From Lactobacillus panisapium (GTDB taxonomy: Bacteria > Bacillota > Bacilli > Lactobacillales > Lactobacillaceae), in the NCBI RefSeq assembly GCF_019469265.1, contig NZ_CP048268.1:775501-839500 (forward strand): a stretch of 64,000 nt of DNA, written 5' to 3'. Position numbers and translations under genes: made by a program. Positions within the stretch are counted from its first letter, which is position 1. Each line of letters begins with the position of its first letter. This document shows, in pieces, positions 27,941 through 37,443 of this stretch. Below the pieces are notes generated by a model, which had not been told where the DNA came from, searched no databases, and saw only the letters and a list, made by a program, of their open reading frames with translations.

Positions 27941-27977
27941 AAAAGTACTATTTCGGGTAAAGAAGTAGTACTTTTTT
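27941..27977 (+). terminator. Terminator after the deaminase gene
   Basis: AAAAGTACTA / TAGTACTTTT around a 15-nt loop, followed by T residues. Confidence 0.8.
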
Positions 27978-28201
27978 ATTTTCCACGACACAAATTAAAT
28001 TTTCTATTAAATAATATTGAGCATTATGTTAGATTAATGGTAAACTGTGATCACCGCTTAGGGGCAATAAGCTGGTTTTTGCGGTTAAGATAAATTGAAA
28101 AGTTAAGATTTTTAACAGGGCATTTTTACAGGTAAATTAATTAGTAAAATTGCTTTTTTGTGCTTTTCAAAGGTATTTGAGTTTAAGAAAGAGCATTTTT
28201 A

Positions 28202-28399
28202 ATGGACAAGCAAGTGATTGAAGCACATAACCTCACGAAACAATATTCATTTACAAAAAGGGGCGATGGTCTAAAAGCAGCTATTAAAAATATTATCCGA
28301 CCAACTAAAAAAACAGTTAAGGCTGTTAATCAACTTAACTTTTCGGTTACAGAAGGTGAGACAGTTGGTTTTATTGGTCAAAATGGCGCGGGAAGATAG
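28202..28399 (+). pseudogene. ABC transporter ATPase remnant, cut at Walker A
   Basis: Only 65 residues remain. MDKQVIEAHNLTKQYSF, the IIRPTKKTVKAVNQLNFSVTEGETVGFIGQNGAG segment and an insert before it match the start of ABC-2 type exporter ATPases with a long N-terminal linker. The chain ends right in the P-loop: the Lys codon is replaced by AGA (Arg) followed by a stop. No Walker B, signature or permease sequence follows in the next 450 bases, so the rest was lost by deletion. The start has a weak ribosome binding site. Confidence 0.75.
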
Positions 28400-28716
28400 T
28401 CAAAATCACCTTTTAGTTGACTAAAAAAGCAGGTTAAAAAGTCAATTCAAAATACTTGCATGATAAAAAAGATGCTAATAAAATCTTTTTTGCGGTTTTA
28501 TTTTTATGACGTCTAGGATGGGATAGAAAATGAAAAACTAAGGTATTGTACGCTGTTAAGTAAAGCATTAATTGCTACAATCCTGATAAGTTGATAATAA
28601 CGATTTTGCTTGAAGATAAAAACTCGCCTAGTAAAATAATTTTTTTACACGCGGGTCGAAATTTTCCAGTTTGGAGGACTGGCTAAAATCGAGTAGACAA
28701 AATAAAAAAATCGCAA
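28400..28716. other. Spacer downstream of the ABC remnant
   Basis: About 320 bases with stops in all frames. No similarity to the missing part of the ABC gene can be read in any frame. It is presumably scar sequence or a promoterless spacer; I see no gene or RNA. Confidence 0.4.
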
Positions 28717-28750
28717 AGCCTATTGGTTTCAGTGCCAATGGGCATTTTTT
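28717..28750 (+). terminator. Terminator upstream of the copper operon
   Basis: GCCTATTGG / CCAATGGGC (one G-T pair) with an 8-nt loop and a T run. It isolates the copper promoter from upstream transcription and is a leftover end of the decayed ABC unit. Confidence 0.75.
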
Positions 28751-28770
28751 ATTTCTTCAAACCTTTTATG

Positions 28771-28819
28771 TTTACATTTGTAAATTTTGGCTTTATAATT
28801 ATTGTAGTTTACAAATGTA
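28771..28819 (+). promoter_or_regulatory. Copper-regulated promoter with two cop boxes
   Basis: -35 TTTACA (28771-28776), 17-bp spacer, -10 TATAAT (28794-28799). TACATTTGTA (28773-28782) overlaps the -35, and TACAAATGTA (28810-28819) lies at the transcript start. Both match the TACANNTGTA operator of CopY-type repressors exactly. This is direct sequence evidence that a CopY-like protein controls the next two genes. Confidence 0.88.
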
Positions 28820-28860
28820 GACATTAAAAATGAAAGTAAAACTCAATAGGAGAAATAATT

Positions 28861-29232
28861 ATGGCTAAAATAATCGTATTAATTGTAGGTCTTTTCTTAA
28901 TACTATTCATCACATGGTGGTTTTTTGGCAAGCAAAATGTTAAGGCTGAGACGGCAGAGCTTGGCACCGATAAGCAAAGTATTAATATTGAGGTAAAGGG
29001 CGGTTACTCGCCAGAAAAAATAGTTCTAAAAAAGGGCGTGCCAGCCACGTTAAACTTTAAGCGACTTGATTCATCAAGCTGCCTTGATCACGTCATTTTT
29101 TCTGATTTCGGTATTAATCAAGAATTACCTAAGGGAAAAGTTGAACAAGTTAAAATTGATACGAGCAAACCAGGCGAATACGAATGGGAATGTAGTATGA
29201 ACATGTTTCATGGCAAAGTGATTGTTAAATAA
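28861..29232 (+). CDS. Membrane-anchored cupredoxin-like copper protein
   Basis: 123 aa. One helix (about residues 3-22) anchors a single extracytoplasmic cupredoxin domain: INIEVKGGYSPEKIVLKKGVPATLNFKR, CLDHVIFSDFGI, then YEWECSMNMFHGKVIV. Cys74, His77, Cys111, Met113/Met115 and His117 are candidate copper ligands. It is expressed from the cop-box promoter, and copA follows after 21 bases. It may pass Cu(I) to the pump, which lacks a metal-binding domain of its own, or hold copper outside the membrane. Confidence 0.82.
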   Translation: MAKIIVLIVGLFLILFITWWFFGKQNVKAETAELGTDKQSINIEVKGGYSPEKIVLKKGVPATLNFKRLDSSSCLDHVIFSDFGINQELPKGKVEQVKIDTSKPGEYEWECSMNMFHGKVIVK

Positions 29233-29253
29233 AAAGATAAGGAAACTACTAAG

Positions 29254-31158
29254 ATGAAAATTACAACACGCTTCTGGATCTCATTAATTTTTTCCTTACC
29301 GATGCTGTTAGAAATGATTTTGCATCCATTTACCGGGTGGATGCTACCGGGCGGTTCATGGACAATGCTGGTATTTACGACAATAATCATGTTGATTTCA
29401 GCAGGTCCTTTTGTGAGTAGTGCATGGGCTGCCTTTAAAAAACACCATTCTAATATGGATACTTTGGTAGCGCTGGGGACATTAACCACTTATCTTTATA
29501 GTATTTATGCTATGTTTACTCACCGGCCAGTTTTCTTTGAAACAGCTGCTTTTGTAATTACTTTCGTTCTTTTAGGCCAAGTACTTGAAGAAAAAATGCG
29601 CAGTAATGCTTCTAGTGCTATGAGCAAATTAGTTAAATTGGGAGCAAAAAATGCCTTAGTAAAGCGTGACGATCATTTCGTGAAGGTTCCAATTGATCAG
29701 GTTAAACAAGGAGACTTAATTCAAGTTCAACCAGGACAAAAAATTCCGGTAGATGGCAAAATAGTTTCCGGTAACTCGGCTGTTGATGAATCTATGGTAA
29801 CTGGTGAAAGTTTACCTGCCCACAAAAAAGTGGGCGATAAAGTAATCGGAGCAACAATTAATCAAAATGGGTCATTTGTTTTTACCGCGGAGAAGGTCGG
29901 TAGTGACACTATGTTAGCCCAAATTATAGCGATAGTTAAGCAAGCCCAAAATAGTCATGCCCCAATTCAAAAACTGACTGATAAGGTAGCTAATATCTTT
30001 GTTCCCACAGTTTTGATAATTGCTATCGCGACCTTTCTTGTCTGGTATGTTCTAATCGGCAAGGATGTGGCTACAGCCCTTAATTTTGCCGTTGCAGTAA
30101 TGGTAATCGCTTGTCCTTGCGCTCTGGGTTTAGCCACGCCAACAGCCTTAATGGTTGGTACAGGCCGTGGAGCGAAGATGGGCATTTTAATTAAAAATGG
30201 TGAAATTCTCGAAGCTGCCAATAATCTTGATACTGTTGTTTTTGACAAAACTGGCACAATAACTAGGGGCAAACCGGTGGTAACCGATATTGTCGGCAAT
30301 AAAGAAGAAGTTTTGCAGATAGCTGCAAGTTTAGAAAAAATGTCAGAGCATCCCTTGGCACCCGCTATTTTAGCTGCTGCCAAAGCTGGCAAAATTTCTA
30401 CTAGTCCAGTAACTAATTTTATGGCAATTGAAGGTAGTGGAATTAGTGGTCAAATTAACGGTCGAGCAGCCTTTGTCGGAAAGCCTGCTTCTAAAGACGT
30501 GACAGTCGCTTCACCGCTGAAAGCCAAGATTACCACTTTACAAGAAGAAGCTAAAACGGTTGTTCTAGTGGCTATTGAAAAACAGGCAATTGGTTTAATT
30601 GCGATTCAAGATGTACCAAAAGAAAATGCGGCGCGAGCAATTAGCGGTTTAGTTAAATTGGGTCTAGAGCCGGTGATGTTAACCGGCGATAATAAACCTG
30701 TTGCTCAGGCAATTGCCCAGCAAGTCGGTATTAACAAGGTCATTGCAGAAGTTTTACCAATCGATAAGGCAGCCGCAATAAAAAAATTGCAGCAACATCA
30801 CAAAGTCGCATTTGTTGGTGATGGTATTAATGATGCACCAGCTTTAACACAGGCTAATGTTGGAATCGCCATGGGTTCTGGAACTGATGTGGCGATTGAA
30901 GCAGGTGGAATTGTTTTGATAAAAAATGATTTGGAAGATGTTGTTCGTGCATTAAAGTTGAGTAAGAAAACTTTTAGCCGCATCAAGCTCAATTTATTCT
31001 GGGCTTTTATCTACAATGTCCTTGGAATTCCAGTTGCTGCCGGGCTGTTTGCTGGTGCTGGCTTAACTCTTAGCCCTGAATTTGCCGGTATGGCAATGGC
31101 CTTCAGTTCATTATCAGTAGTAATCAGCTCTGTTTTATTAGGGAAAAGCAAAATTTAA
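29254..31158 (+). CDS. copA: Copper-exporting P1B-type ATPase without N-terminal HMA domain
   Basis: 634 aa. It starts directly at the first membrane helix and has no CxxC heavy-metal domain. TGES actuator loop, CPC (287-289) in membrane helix 6, DKTGTITRG with phosphorylated Asp331, SEHPLA, GDNKPVA and [10 protein letters not shown] are present, with the [12 protein letters not shown] hinge. CPC plus the C-terminal helices fit Cu(I) export. The cop boxes upstream and the cupredoxin gene beside it support copper over cadmium or zinc. A terminator follows. Confidence 0.92.
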   Translation: MKITTRFWISLIFSLPMLLEMILHPFTGWMLPGGSWTMLVFTTIIMLISAGPFVSSAWAAFKKHHSNMDTLVALGTLTTYLYSIYAMFTHRPVFFETAAFVITFVLLGQVLEEKMRSNASSAMSKLVKLGAKNALVKRDDHFVKVPIDQVKQGDLIQVQPGQKIPVDGKIVSGNSAVDESMVTGESLPAHKKVGDKVIGATINQNGSFVFTAEKVGSDTMLAQIIAIVKQAQNSHAPIQKLTDKVANIFVPTVLIIAIATFLVWYVLIGKDVATALNFAVAVMVIACPCALGLATPTALMVGTGRGAKMGILIKNGEILEAANNLDTVVFDKTGTITRGKPVVTDIVGNKEEVLQIAASLEKMSEHPLAPAILAAAKAGKISTSPVTNFMAIEGSGISGQINGRAAFVGKPASKDVTVASPLKAKITTLQEEAKTVVLVAIEKQAIGLIAIQDVPKENAARAISGLVKLGLEPVMLTGDNKPVAQAIAQQVGINKVIAEVLPIDKAAAIKKLQQHHKVAFVGDGINDAPALTQANVGIAMGSGTDVAIEAGGIVLIKNDLEDVVRALKLSKKTFSRIKLNLFWAFIYNVLGIPVAAGLFAGAGLTLSPEFAGMAMAFSSLSVVISSVLLGKSKI

Positions 31159-31165
31159 GCAAAAC

Positions 31166-31195
31166 AAAAAGGCAGTCATTATTGACTGTCTTTTT
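31166..31195. terminator. Terminator after copA
   Basis: AAAAAGGCAGTCA / TGACTGTCTTTTT with a TTAT loop; usable on both strands between convergent genes. Confidence 0.88.
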
Positions 31196-31217
31196 ATGTC
31201 GGTAAAACTGTGTGAGC

Positions 31218-31937
31218 TTAAAAGCGGTGTTTTCCTTTGGTTAAAACGGGCCTAATTTGAATGACGTAAGCAATCAAACCAGCCAACAGCCAAATTAGAG
31301 TAATTATGATGCTGGCTATTAGGTTTGCAGAACCTGTTTTGATAAAAGTGACTGGACTGGCGAATGGAAAAATTAGTGCGATTGACTTTAACCACGTCGG
31401 ATAGGCAGTAATCACAACCAAAATACCGGCTACCAGTTGAATAATTGCGCTAAAAAAATTGGCCAAAAAGTAGGGATCATTCATTTGCCATGATATTGCC
31501 CAAGCTGTGAAACCAAAAATAATCCCGGTTAGACAAAGTAATGGCAGCAAGATGACAACACGTAAAATGAGATAAAGGGGAGCACCAAAACAAAGCGCTA
31601 AAACCAAATTGATAATTGCTAAAATGGTCCCGATAATTGCCGAAGTGATGCATTTACTCATCCAATATCGAAAACTGAATGGCTTTTTAGCAATCATCTC
31701 AAAGTCGATACGCAAGCTGGCATCTTCAACTAATAGATCGTTCATTGTTTGCATTGTTAAAGTGGTAGTATCAATTGCAATTGATGCAGCAACAATCGAC
31801 CAATTAAAACTGTTGGCATATTGCATATCAATTAATACCAATAATGCCATATTGATTAATGGATTGAGTACAAAATAAATTATTTTTGTACGCCAATTGT
31901 TTAAGAAAGGCAAAGCCGAAAATTGTGTGGCAATCAT
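31218..31937 (-). CDS. ABC-2 type transporter permease (second subunit)
   Basis: 239 aa, six hydrophobic helices, including TSAIIGTILAIINLVLALCF and SIIITLIWLLAGLIAYVIQI. Its start overlaps the stop of the gene at 31934 by ATGA. It forms one exporter with the permease and the ATPase upstream on the minus strand (32667). The substrate is unknown; lantibiotic-immunity, antibiotic or lipid export are all possible. Confidence 0.78.
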   Translation of the reverse strand: MIATQFSALPFLNNWRTKIIYFVLNPLINMALLVLIDMQYANSFNWSIVAASIAIDTTTLTMQTMNDLLVEDASLRIDFEMIAKKPFSFRYWMSKCITSAIIGTILAIINLVLALCFGAPLYLILRVVILLPLLCLTGIIFGFTAWAISWQMNDPYFLANFFSAIIQLVAGILVVITAYPTWLKSIALIFPFASPVTFIKTGSANLIASIIITLIWLLAGLIAYVIQIRPVLTKGKHRF

Positions 31938-32665
31938 ATGATCTTCAACGCTCCTTTCTTGCGCACTAAATAATTAATCTTTTTAACTGTAAAAGCAATT
32001 AAAAATAACCAGAAGATTAGGCTAAAAATGTAGGCTGCCCAATTAAATACGATGTTTCTTGTTAGTGCGGAGATTGGTGCTGTAATCGGAATAAACCACT
32101 GTGCGATATTCGTTAAAGGTTTTAAAACAGCTTCATTGCCAAATAATCCGGCTACTAACAAAATCGGAGTGCCGATTAAAGTTTCATAAAGCATTGAATT
32201 AGGCGAAAGGGTTAAAAAGGCAGCAATCAAAATGCCCATGATAGTGCAACCCAGCCATAATAAAAGAATTAGCAAAATAAAATTGCCAGTTATTGGTCCC
32301 GTTGCTACTCCTAAGATTTTAGCCAGTACAAAGGCAAGGGGAAATGAGAAGAGCCCATAACTAGAAGCAGGGAGCAAAAGCGTGATTAGAGAAAGACGTT
32401 CATCATACTTGCTATTTAGCAAATAAGGTAAAGTTCCCTTATATTTTTCAAAACTAATGCAGCCGGCAACAGTCGTACAGGAAGTCCAGGTACCAAAGAT
32501 TCCGCTTTGACGCCATAAAAGGGGATTGTTTAAATCGTAACTTGCGTATGCGATGGTATATTGTATTAAAAAAATTGAACAGGTTGACGTAATTACTAGC
32601 CAAACGAAATATTGATCAGATAAATAATCACGCAAGTGAAAGAGAAATAGTCGAATGAAACGCAT
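31934..32665 (-). CDS. ABC-2 type transporter permease (first subunit)
   Basis: 243 aa with about six helices. The N-terminal RFIRLFLFHLRDYLSDQYFVWLVITS and the segment CTTVAGCISFEKYKGTLPYLLNSKYDE, which faces the ATPase, are those of ABC-2 permeases. It starts one base after the stop of the ATPase gene, and its stop overlaps the next permease gene. The two unequal permeases suggest a heterodimeric pore. Confidence 0.78.
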   Translation of the reverse strand: MRFIRLFLFHLRDYLSDQYFVWLVITSTCSIFLIQYTIAYASYDLNNPLLWRQSGIFGTWTSCTTVAGCISFEKYKGTLPYLLNSKYDERLSLITLLLPASSYGLFSFPLAFVLAKILGVATGPITGNFILLILLLWLGCTIMGILIAAFLTLSPNSMLYETLIGTPILLVAGLFGNEAVLKPLTNIAQWFIPITAPISALTRNIVFNWAAYIFSLIFWLFLIAFTVKKINYLVRKKGALKII

Positions 32666-32666
32666 T

Positions 32667-33431
32667 TTATTTTCTCCTCAGCTTGGGTGCTAAAGCCATG
32701 TAGGCATCTTCTAAATTGTCTAAGGACTTTTGCGTAGTCGAGTTTGCTAAATTAACCACTCCACTAACTGTTCCAGTGTAGAAAATTTTTCCAGCACCTA
32801 AAATAATGACTTTGTCGGCTAATTTTTCAACTTCTGTCATTGTATGACTTGTCAGCAAAATACTAATTCCGGTGTCCGCCAAGTTTTTGATCGTTTGCTG
32901 GATAGTATGTGCTATTTCAACATCAAGTCCACTAGTTGGTTCATCAAGTAATAATAAACTCGGGCTACCCAGGAGTGCGCGGGCAATATGCAGGCGCTGA
33001 ACCATTCCCTTAGAGAATTCACCGATTTTTTTATTAGCAACGTTACTTAACTCGACAGTAGCTAACACACGGTTAACTTCATCATTTTGCTTGCGAAAAG
33101 GAACCTTAGCCAAATCAGCAAAAAACTTCAAGTTCTGTTTGGCAGTTGCATTACGGTAAAAACCCATTTCGCCACCAAAGGAAACACCGATACTTGGCCT
33201 TTTACTGGTAGTTGTGATATCTTGGCCCTTCAGGATAACTTTGCCAGATGTTGGAATTAAGTAACCACCAATGATTGAAACAGTGGTAGTTTTTCCAGCA
33301 CCATTGGGCCCTAACAGTGATAGAATCTCACCTTGATTAATTGCAAAAGAAATATCATCTAAGGCCTTAAATTTTTGATTATGGTCTTGATAAGTCTCTT
33401 TTAAATGTTTAACGATTAAAATTTTATTCAA
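32667..33431 (-). CDS. ABC transporter ATP-binding protein (ABC-2 exporter)
   Basis: 254 aa. Walker A GPNGAGKTTT, signature FSKGMVQRLHIARALLG, Walker B LLLLDEPTSGLD and switch LLTSHTM are complete. The C-terminal tail SLDNLEDAYMALAPKLRRK is usual for drug/peptide-export ATPases. It heads a three-gene minus-strand operon with two permeases and no dedicated binding protein, so it is an exporter. Upstream lies the 480-base spacer holding a decayed ORF. Confidence 0.86.
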   Translation of the reverse strand: MNKILIVKHLKETYQDHNQKFKALDDISFAINQGEILSLLGPNGAGKTTTVSIIGGYLIPTSGKVILKGQDITTTSKRPSIGVSFGGEMGFYRNATAKQNLKFFADLAKVPFRKQNDEVNRVLATVELSNVANKKIGEFSKGMVQRLHIARALLGSPSLLLLDEPTSGLDVEIAHTIQQTIKNLADTGISILLTSHTMTEVEKLADKVIILGAGKIFYTGTVSGVVNLANSTTQKSLDNLEDAYMALAPKLRRK

Positions 33432-33595
33432 ATTTATTCTCCAAAATTAATTGTAAATTCTTTATCGCTAAAAAAGGAAGGAGCGATAATCTAAATTTTT
33501 TACAGGTTAATTTGAAGATCTGTGATGTTTAACATTAAATCTATTATTCGGATTATATCATACTTTTATCATTTTTACTTTTTAATTAATAAAAA

Positions 33596-33860
33596 ATGGA
33601 CGTTAAAAGATTAATTAGGTCGCTTGCGTATTTACAAACAGTTAAAGAAGTTGAGCAAAAACGACGGGTTAATTATGATTCAAAGTGGGTGAATATTTTT
33701 ATGCTAGAAATAATCAATATTTGCTGCAATTGGAAAGGCTAGTTAAAAGTTGCAAATTCGTGAGTTTGGGGCAGAAACAACGGGTTCAGCAGTCGCTGAA
33801 ATTAAGCAGCGGGCAAAAGCTGTCTTGAAAGTTACTCAAAAAAATACCCGCTTCCAGTAA
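33596..33860 (+). pseudogene. Degraded ORF, frameshifted
   Basis: From ATG 33596 the frame reads MDVKRLIRSLAYLQT then VEQKRRVNYDSKWVNIF and then breaks. In another frame ARNNQYLLQLERLVK continues, and in a third QIREFGAETTGSAVAEIKQRAKAVLKVTQ reads to a stop at 33860. Each piece is hydrophilic and amphipathic and looks coding, so a gene of about 85 residues with at least two frameshifts is the simplest explanation. I do not recognise the family, and the flanks hold no mobile element. Confidence 0.4.
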
Positions 33861-33879
33861 AATCGTGGAGTCGGGTATT
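33833..33879 (-). terminator. Terminator of the MacB-like ABC operon
   Basis: AATACCCG / CGGGTATT arms with about 21 nt between; on the minus strand the hairpin is followed by a run of seven T residues (33836-33842 read in reverse). Confidence 0.75.
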
Positions 33880-33910
33880 AAATTATTTAATTTGTTAGAT
33901 AATATTTAGT

Positions 33911-36685
33911 TTAATCAACTGATTTTAATGCTTCCAGCATATCCAAATTTTTCAATTTGCTATTCACGATGAAGCCAAGAATAATTGTAATAATTCCGAT
34001 TACTCCTAGTGGCCACATAAAGCTTGAGGCAGATAGAGCAGGATTAAACATCACGTTATCGGGCGGTACTACGTAAAGAATATATTGGTAAAGCAAGTCG
34101 CCGCCAAGGTAACCAACTAGAATACCAATAATAGTTAATAAAATTGTTTCGCGGTAAATGTACATCGTTACTTCGTTGTCATAAAAGCCCAATACCTTTA
34201 CCGTTGACAGTTCACGAATTCGTTCAGCGATATTAATATTAGTTAAATTATAAAGGATCACGATGGCAAGAAGACCCGCAACAATAATAAGGACTACCAT
34301 AATCATGTTTAGCGACTGCACAACGACGTCTAATTCCTGACTCACCGCCGTATTTTGGACTACGCCAGCAACACCATTTAACTTCATAAATTCGGCCGCC
34401 ACTTTTCTGGTATTTTTACGGGATGTATTTTTCAAGTTAACTAGGTAAGCAGTCGTTTTGTAATTGCGGTTAAAGACTTTTTGGTACTGCTTTTGATTCA
34501 TGAAAACAAAATGTCCCATGTACATTTCCGTAATGCCAGCAATCTTCATTGACCGGCGTTGATTGTTTTCATCAGTTAAAGTGATATGGTCACCTTTTTG
34601 AACGTGCAACAGACTTGCTAAGCGCTCCGAAATTACAACACCATTATTTGTTAATGGAATTGTTTGTCGATTGCGCCGGTTATTTAAGTGAACATATTGA
34701 TTAAGTACATCACTGTGTTTGGGCACGATCAGAGTAATATCTTGTGTATCACCAGCCTTACCGGCCGTTTTGGACATTGACTCATAATAAACTGGAGTAG
34801 CCGATTTAATATTTGGCTCTTTAAGCTTAGTTGTTAATTTCTGTTGTTGGGTATCTGATAGTGGCTTCTTTTCGGCTACAATCATGTTGTAATGGATTAA
34901 ATCAGAAAATTGGCGATTGTTCATATTGCTAATTGAATTCTTGACCGCGAATCCAGCAAATAGGAGTGTACCAGCACCGCAGACGCCAAAAATAGTCATT
35001 AACATTCGCTTCTTGTATCTGAAAATATTACGTGCAGTTACCTTGTGAGTGAAACTGAGATGATTCCAGATAAAGGGAATCTTTTCCAGTAGAATTTTAG
35101 AGCCTGCTGCTGGGGGTTTAGGCAAAAGCAAGGAGGCAGGCTTTTCACGAAATTCGTTTTTAGCGGTCAAATAAGCCGGTAAAACTGAACTTATCCAAGA
35201 TAAAATCAAGGCAACCAAACTAATTTGCCAGTGAAAATGTTCTTCAATCGGTGGAAGAGTCAGCGACTTATAATAAGCGTGATACACAATCTGCGGCATT
35301 AGCGTGTGTCCCAGGTAAATGCCAATAATTGTTCCAATTGTCCCTGACAAGAAGCCATAGAAAACAAACTTATTAATAATGACATAATCATCGTAACCGA
35401 GGGCCTTTAAAGTTCCGGAATTAATTCTTTCTTCGTCAATAAACCGGTTCATTGTGGTGAAGGTAACAAGAGCCGCAACAAAATAAAGGAAAATCGGGAA
35501 CACCTTAGCTAAGTCTTCGACGACACGAGCAACAGTGGTATAAACTAAGTTGCCTTCTCCTCCGGGAACTTCTCGGCGGTTATAAACGCTATAGCTTGGA
35601 AGTGCTAATTTTTCAATTTGCTTTTTAGCTTTTGCCAGTTTTTGTTGGCCAGAAGTTATTTCAATTGTAGCTTGTGCAGCTTTTTTGGCTAGTGCCTGTT
35701 TTTGCCTTTGTAGTACTTGGGCCTGGGCAGTTAATTTAGCTTGTGCCCCCTTAAGCTGCATTTGGTCCTGTGGTGTGGTAGCTTGTGCAGCTTTTCTTGC
35801 TAATAGCTCTTTTTGCGCAGTTAGTTGTTTTTCAGCAGTAATTAATTGCTGCCGCGCCGTATAGATTTTTGCTTTAGCTTGCGCTAATTTCTTTTCTTCT
35901 GGTCGTAATTTCTTGAATGCCGCTGCAGTAATCCGATCCTTGCGGTTTTGGGCACCATTTTTAAGTACTTTTTGCAGCTCTTTTTTATGAACACTGATTT
36001 TATTATTATAAGTTTTTCCAAAAGAATCGAGTCCACGTAAATCATGGTATCTTAAATTAGCTACGGTAAAAACGGTGTGATCAAATGCTTGCGGCATTAC
36101 TACGGCATAGCCTTTTAGCTCACCAGTTCCGCTATTGCTTTGACCTAGATTAACGTTTGACAGAATTTGACTAGAACGGACGAAACCGACAACTTTAAAA
36201 CTTTGGCGCTTTAAGAGGGTTGTGCCAAGAATATTTTTCTTTTCAGTAAAACTAACTTTTTGCCCCAGATGGTAGCGCTTGTCGTAATGCGCAGCTAAAG
36301 CCACCTCATTTTGCTTATTAGGCAGTCGACCTTGACGCACTTCATATTTACCAACACTTTTGGGTTTGGAAAAAACGCGAAAACTTTCTTGCGTATTTTT
36401 TAAAACCGTATCGGTCATGTAACCAAATTCAGCTGTTTCTAAACCCTTGGCTTTTTTGATCTTGGCGGTGTCATCATGATCAAAGCCATAATTGCAGATA
36501 ACAGTCAGATCGGCAGTATTGAGCTGCTTAGCGTAATGATTACCGGTATCGCGCATGTCGGGTCCAGTGACAATTAAGCCGACCAAAGCAAAAGCACCAA
36601 TCATCATTAGGCCCATGATTGACAGAAATTGCCCTTTGGTATGTTTAATTGACTCCCAAAAATCTTTCCAAATTATTTTTGTCAT
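33911..36685 (-). CDS. FtsX/MacB-type ABC permease with large coiled-coil insert
   Basis: 924 aa. The N-terminal helix (about 20-40) is followed by an extracytoplasmic part that includes a coiled coil of roughly residues 260-350, rich in Ala, Gln and Lys, with the unit A(R/K)KAAQAT repeated. Then three helices, a second FtsX half with its own extracytoplasmic part, and three C-terminal helices. This double FtsX layout is that of large exporter/mechanotransmission permeases of Firmicutes. The ATPase gene is 12 bases upstream. The substrate is unknown; work on an extracytoplasmic partner rather than transport is possible. Confidence 0.82.
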   Translation of the reverse strand: MTKIIWKDFWESIKHTKGQFLSIMGLMMIGAFALVGLIVTGPDMRDTGNHYAKQLNTADLTVICNYGFDHDDTAKIKKAKGLETAEFGYMTDTVLKNTQESFRVFSKPKSVGKYEVRQGRLPNKQNEVALAAHYDKRYHLGQKVSFTEKKNILGTTLLKRQSFKVVGFVRSSQILSNVNLGQSNSGTGELKGYAVVMPQAFDHTVFTVANLRYHDLRGLDSFGKTYNNKISVHKKELQKVLKNGAQNRKDRITAAAFKKLRPEEKKLAQAKAKIYTARQQLITAEKQLTAQKELLARKAAQATTPQDQMQLKGAQAKLTAQAQVLQRQKQALAKKAAQATIEITSGQQKLAKAKKQIEKLALPSYSVYNRREVPGGEGNLVYTTVARVVEDLAKVFPIFLYFVAALVTFTTMNRFIDEERINSGTLKALGYDDYVIINKFVFYGFLSGTIGTIIGIYLGHTLMPQIVYHAYYKSLTLPPIEEHFHWQISLVALILSWISSVLPAYLTAKNEFREKPASLLLPKPPAAGSKILLEKIPFIWNHLSFTHKVTARNIFRYKKRMLMTIFGVCGAGTLLFAGFAVKNSISNMNNRQFSDLIHYNMIVAEKKPLSDTQQQKLTTKLKEPNIKSATPVYYESMSKTAGKAGDTQDITLIVPKHSDVLNQYVHLNNRRNRQTIPLTNNGVVISERLASLLHVQKGDHITLTDENNQRRSMKIAGITEMYMGHFVFMNQKQYQKVFNRNYKTTAYLVNLKNTSRKNTRKVAAEFMKLNGVAGVVQNTAVSQELDVVVQSLNMIMVVLIIVAGLLAIVILYNLTNINIAERIRELSTVKVLGFYDNEVTMYIYRETILLTIIGILVGYLGGDLLYQYILYVVPPDNVMFNPALSASSFMWPLGVIGIITIILGFIVNSKLKNLDMLEALKSVD

Positions 36686-36697
36686 TGTTAGCCTTCT

Positions 36698-37399
36698 TTA
36701 CCATTTAACGTTAGCAATGTCTTCGGGATGAGCGTTTTGATCAATCTTAGTAACTTGACCGTCATGAAAATGAATTACCCGATCAGCAATCGGTGCTAAG
36801 GCACTATTGTGGGTAACTATGACAACTGTGGCACCTTTTTTGCGACTCATATTGGCGATAATTTGCAGCACACTTTTACCAGTCTGGTAATCGAGAGCAC
36901 CAGTTGGTTCATCGCAAAGTAAAATCTTGGGATTTTTGGCCACGGCACGTGCAATCGCTACTCTTTGTTGTTCACCACCCGACAATTCAGCTGGAAAGTT
37001 GTTAATCCTGTTTTTAAGTCCGACATCTTCAAGTGTTTTAACAGGATCAAGAGCATCATTGACGATTTCAGATGCTAGTTCCACATTTTCTTTAGCTGTC
37101 AGGTTTTGGATTAAGTTATAAAACTGAAAGACAAAGCCAATATCATTACGGCGATAAGTGGTTAATTCACGTTTATTGTAATTAGCGATATTTTTGCCAT
37201 CAATTATGACATCACCAGAGGTATTGGTATCCATTCCGCCAAGAATATTTAAAATGGTAGATTTTCCAGCACCTGAAGCACCTAGGATAATTGCTAATTC
37301 GCCTTTTTCCACTGTAAAACTAACATTATTGTTAGCTAAAATTTCCGTATCACCTGTTTGGTAACGTTTGAAATTGTTTTTAACTTCGATGTAGCTCAT
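36698..37399 (-). CDS. MacB/LolD-type ABC ATPase
   Basis: 233 aa. Walker [14 protein letters not shown]-loop [14 protein letters not shown], signature [14 protein letters not shown], Walker [13 protein letters not shown] and VIVTHN switch are all intact. The sequence type ([12 protein letters not shown]) is that of MacB/LolD ATPases that pair with FtsX-type permeases. It forms a two-gene unit with the 924-aa permease downstream. GAGG-type ribosome binding is visible before the ATG on the minus strand. Confidence 0.9.
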   Translation of the reverse strand: MSYIEVKNNFKRYQTGDTEILANNNVSFTVEKGELAIILGASGAGKSTILNILGGMDTNTSGDVIIDGKNIANYNKRELTTYRRNDIGFVFQFYNLIQNLTAKENVELASEIVNDALDPVKTLEDVGLKNRINNFPAELSGGEQQRVAIARAVAKNPKILLCDEPTGALDYQTGKSVLQIIANMSRKKGATVVIVTHNSALAPIADRVIHFHDGQVTKIDQNAHPEDIANVKW

Positions 37400-37443
37400 G
37401 AAGAATTATTCCTCTTACTTTAATAAATATTTCTTAGTTCATT

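Noticed and set aside
28202..28399. Functional small ABC protein
   Set aside because: The Walker A Lys is lost and all later motifs are missing, so it cannot bind ATP as an ABC domain.
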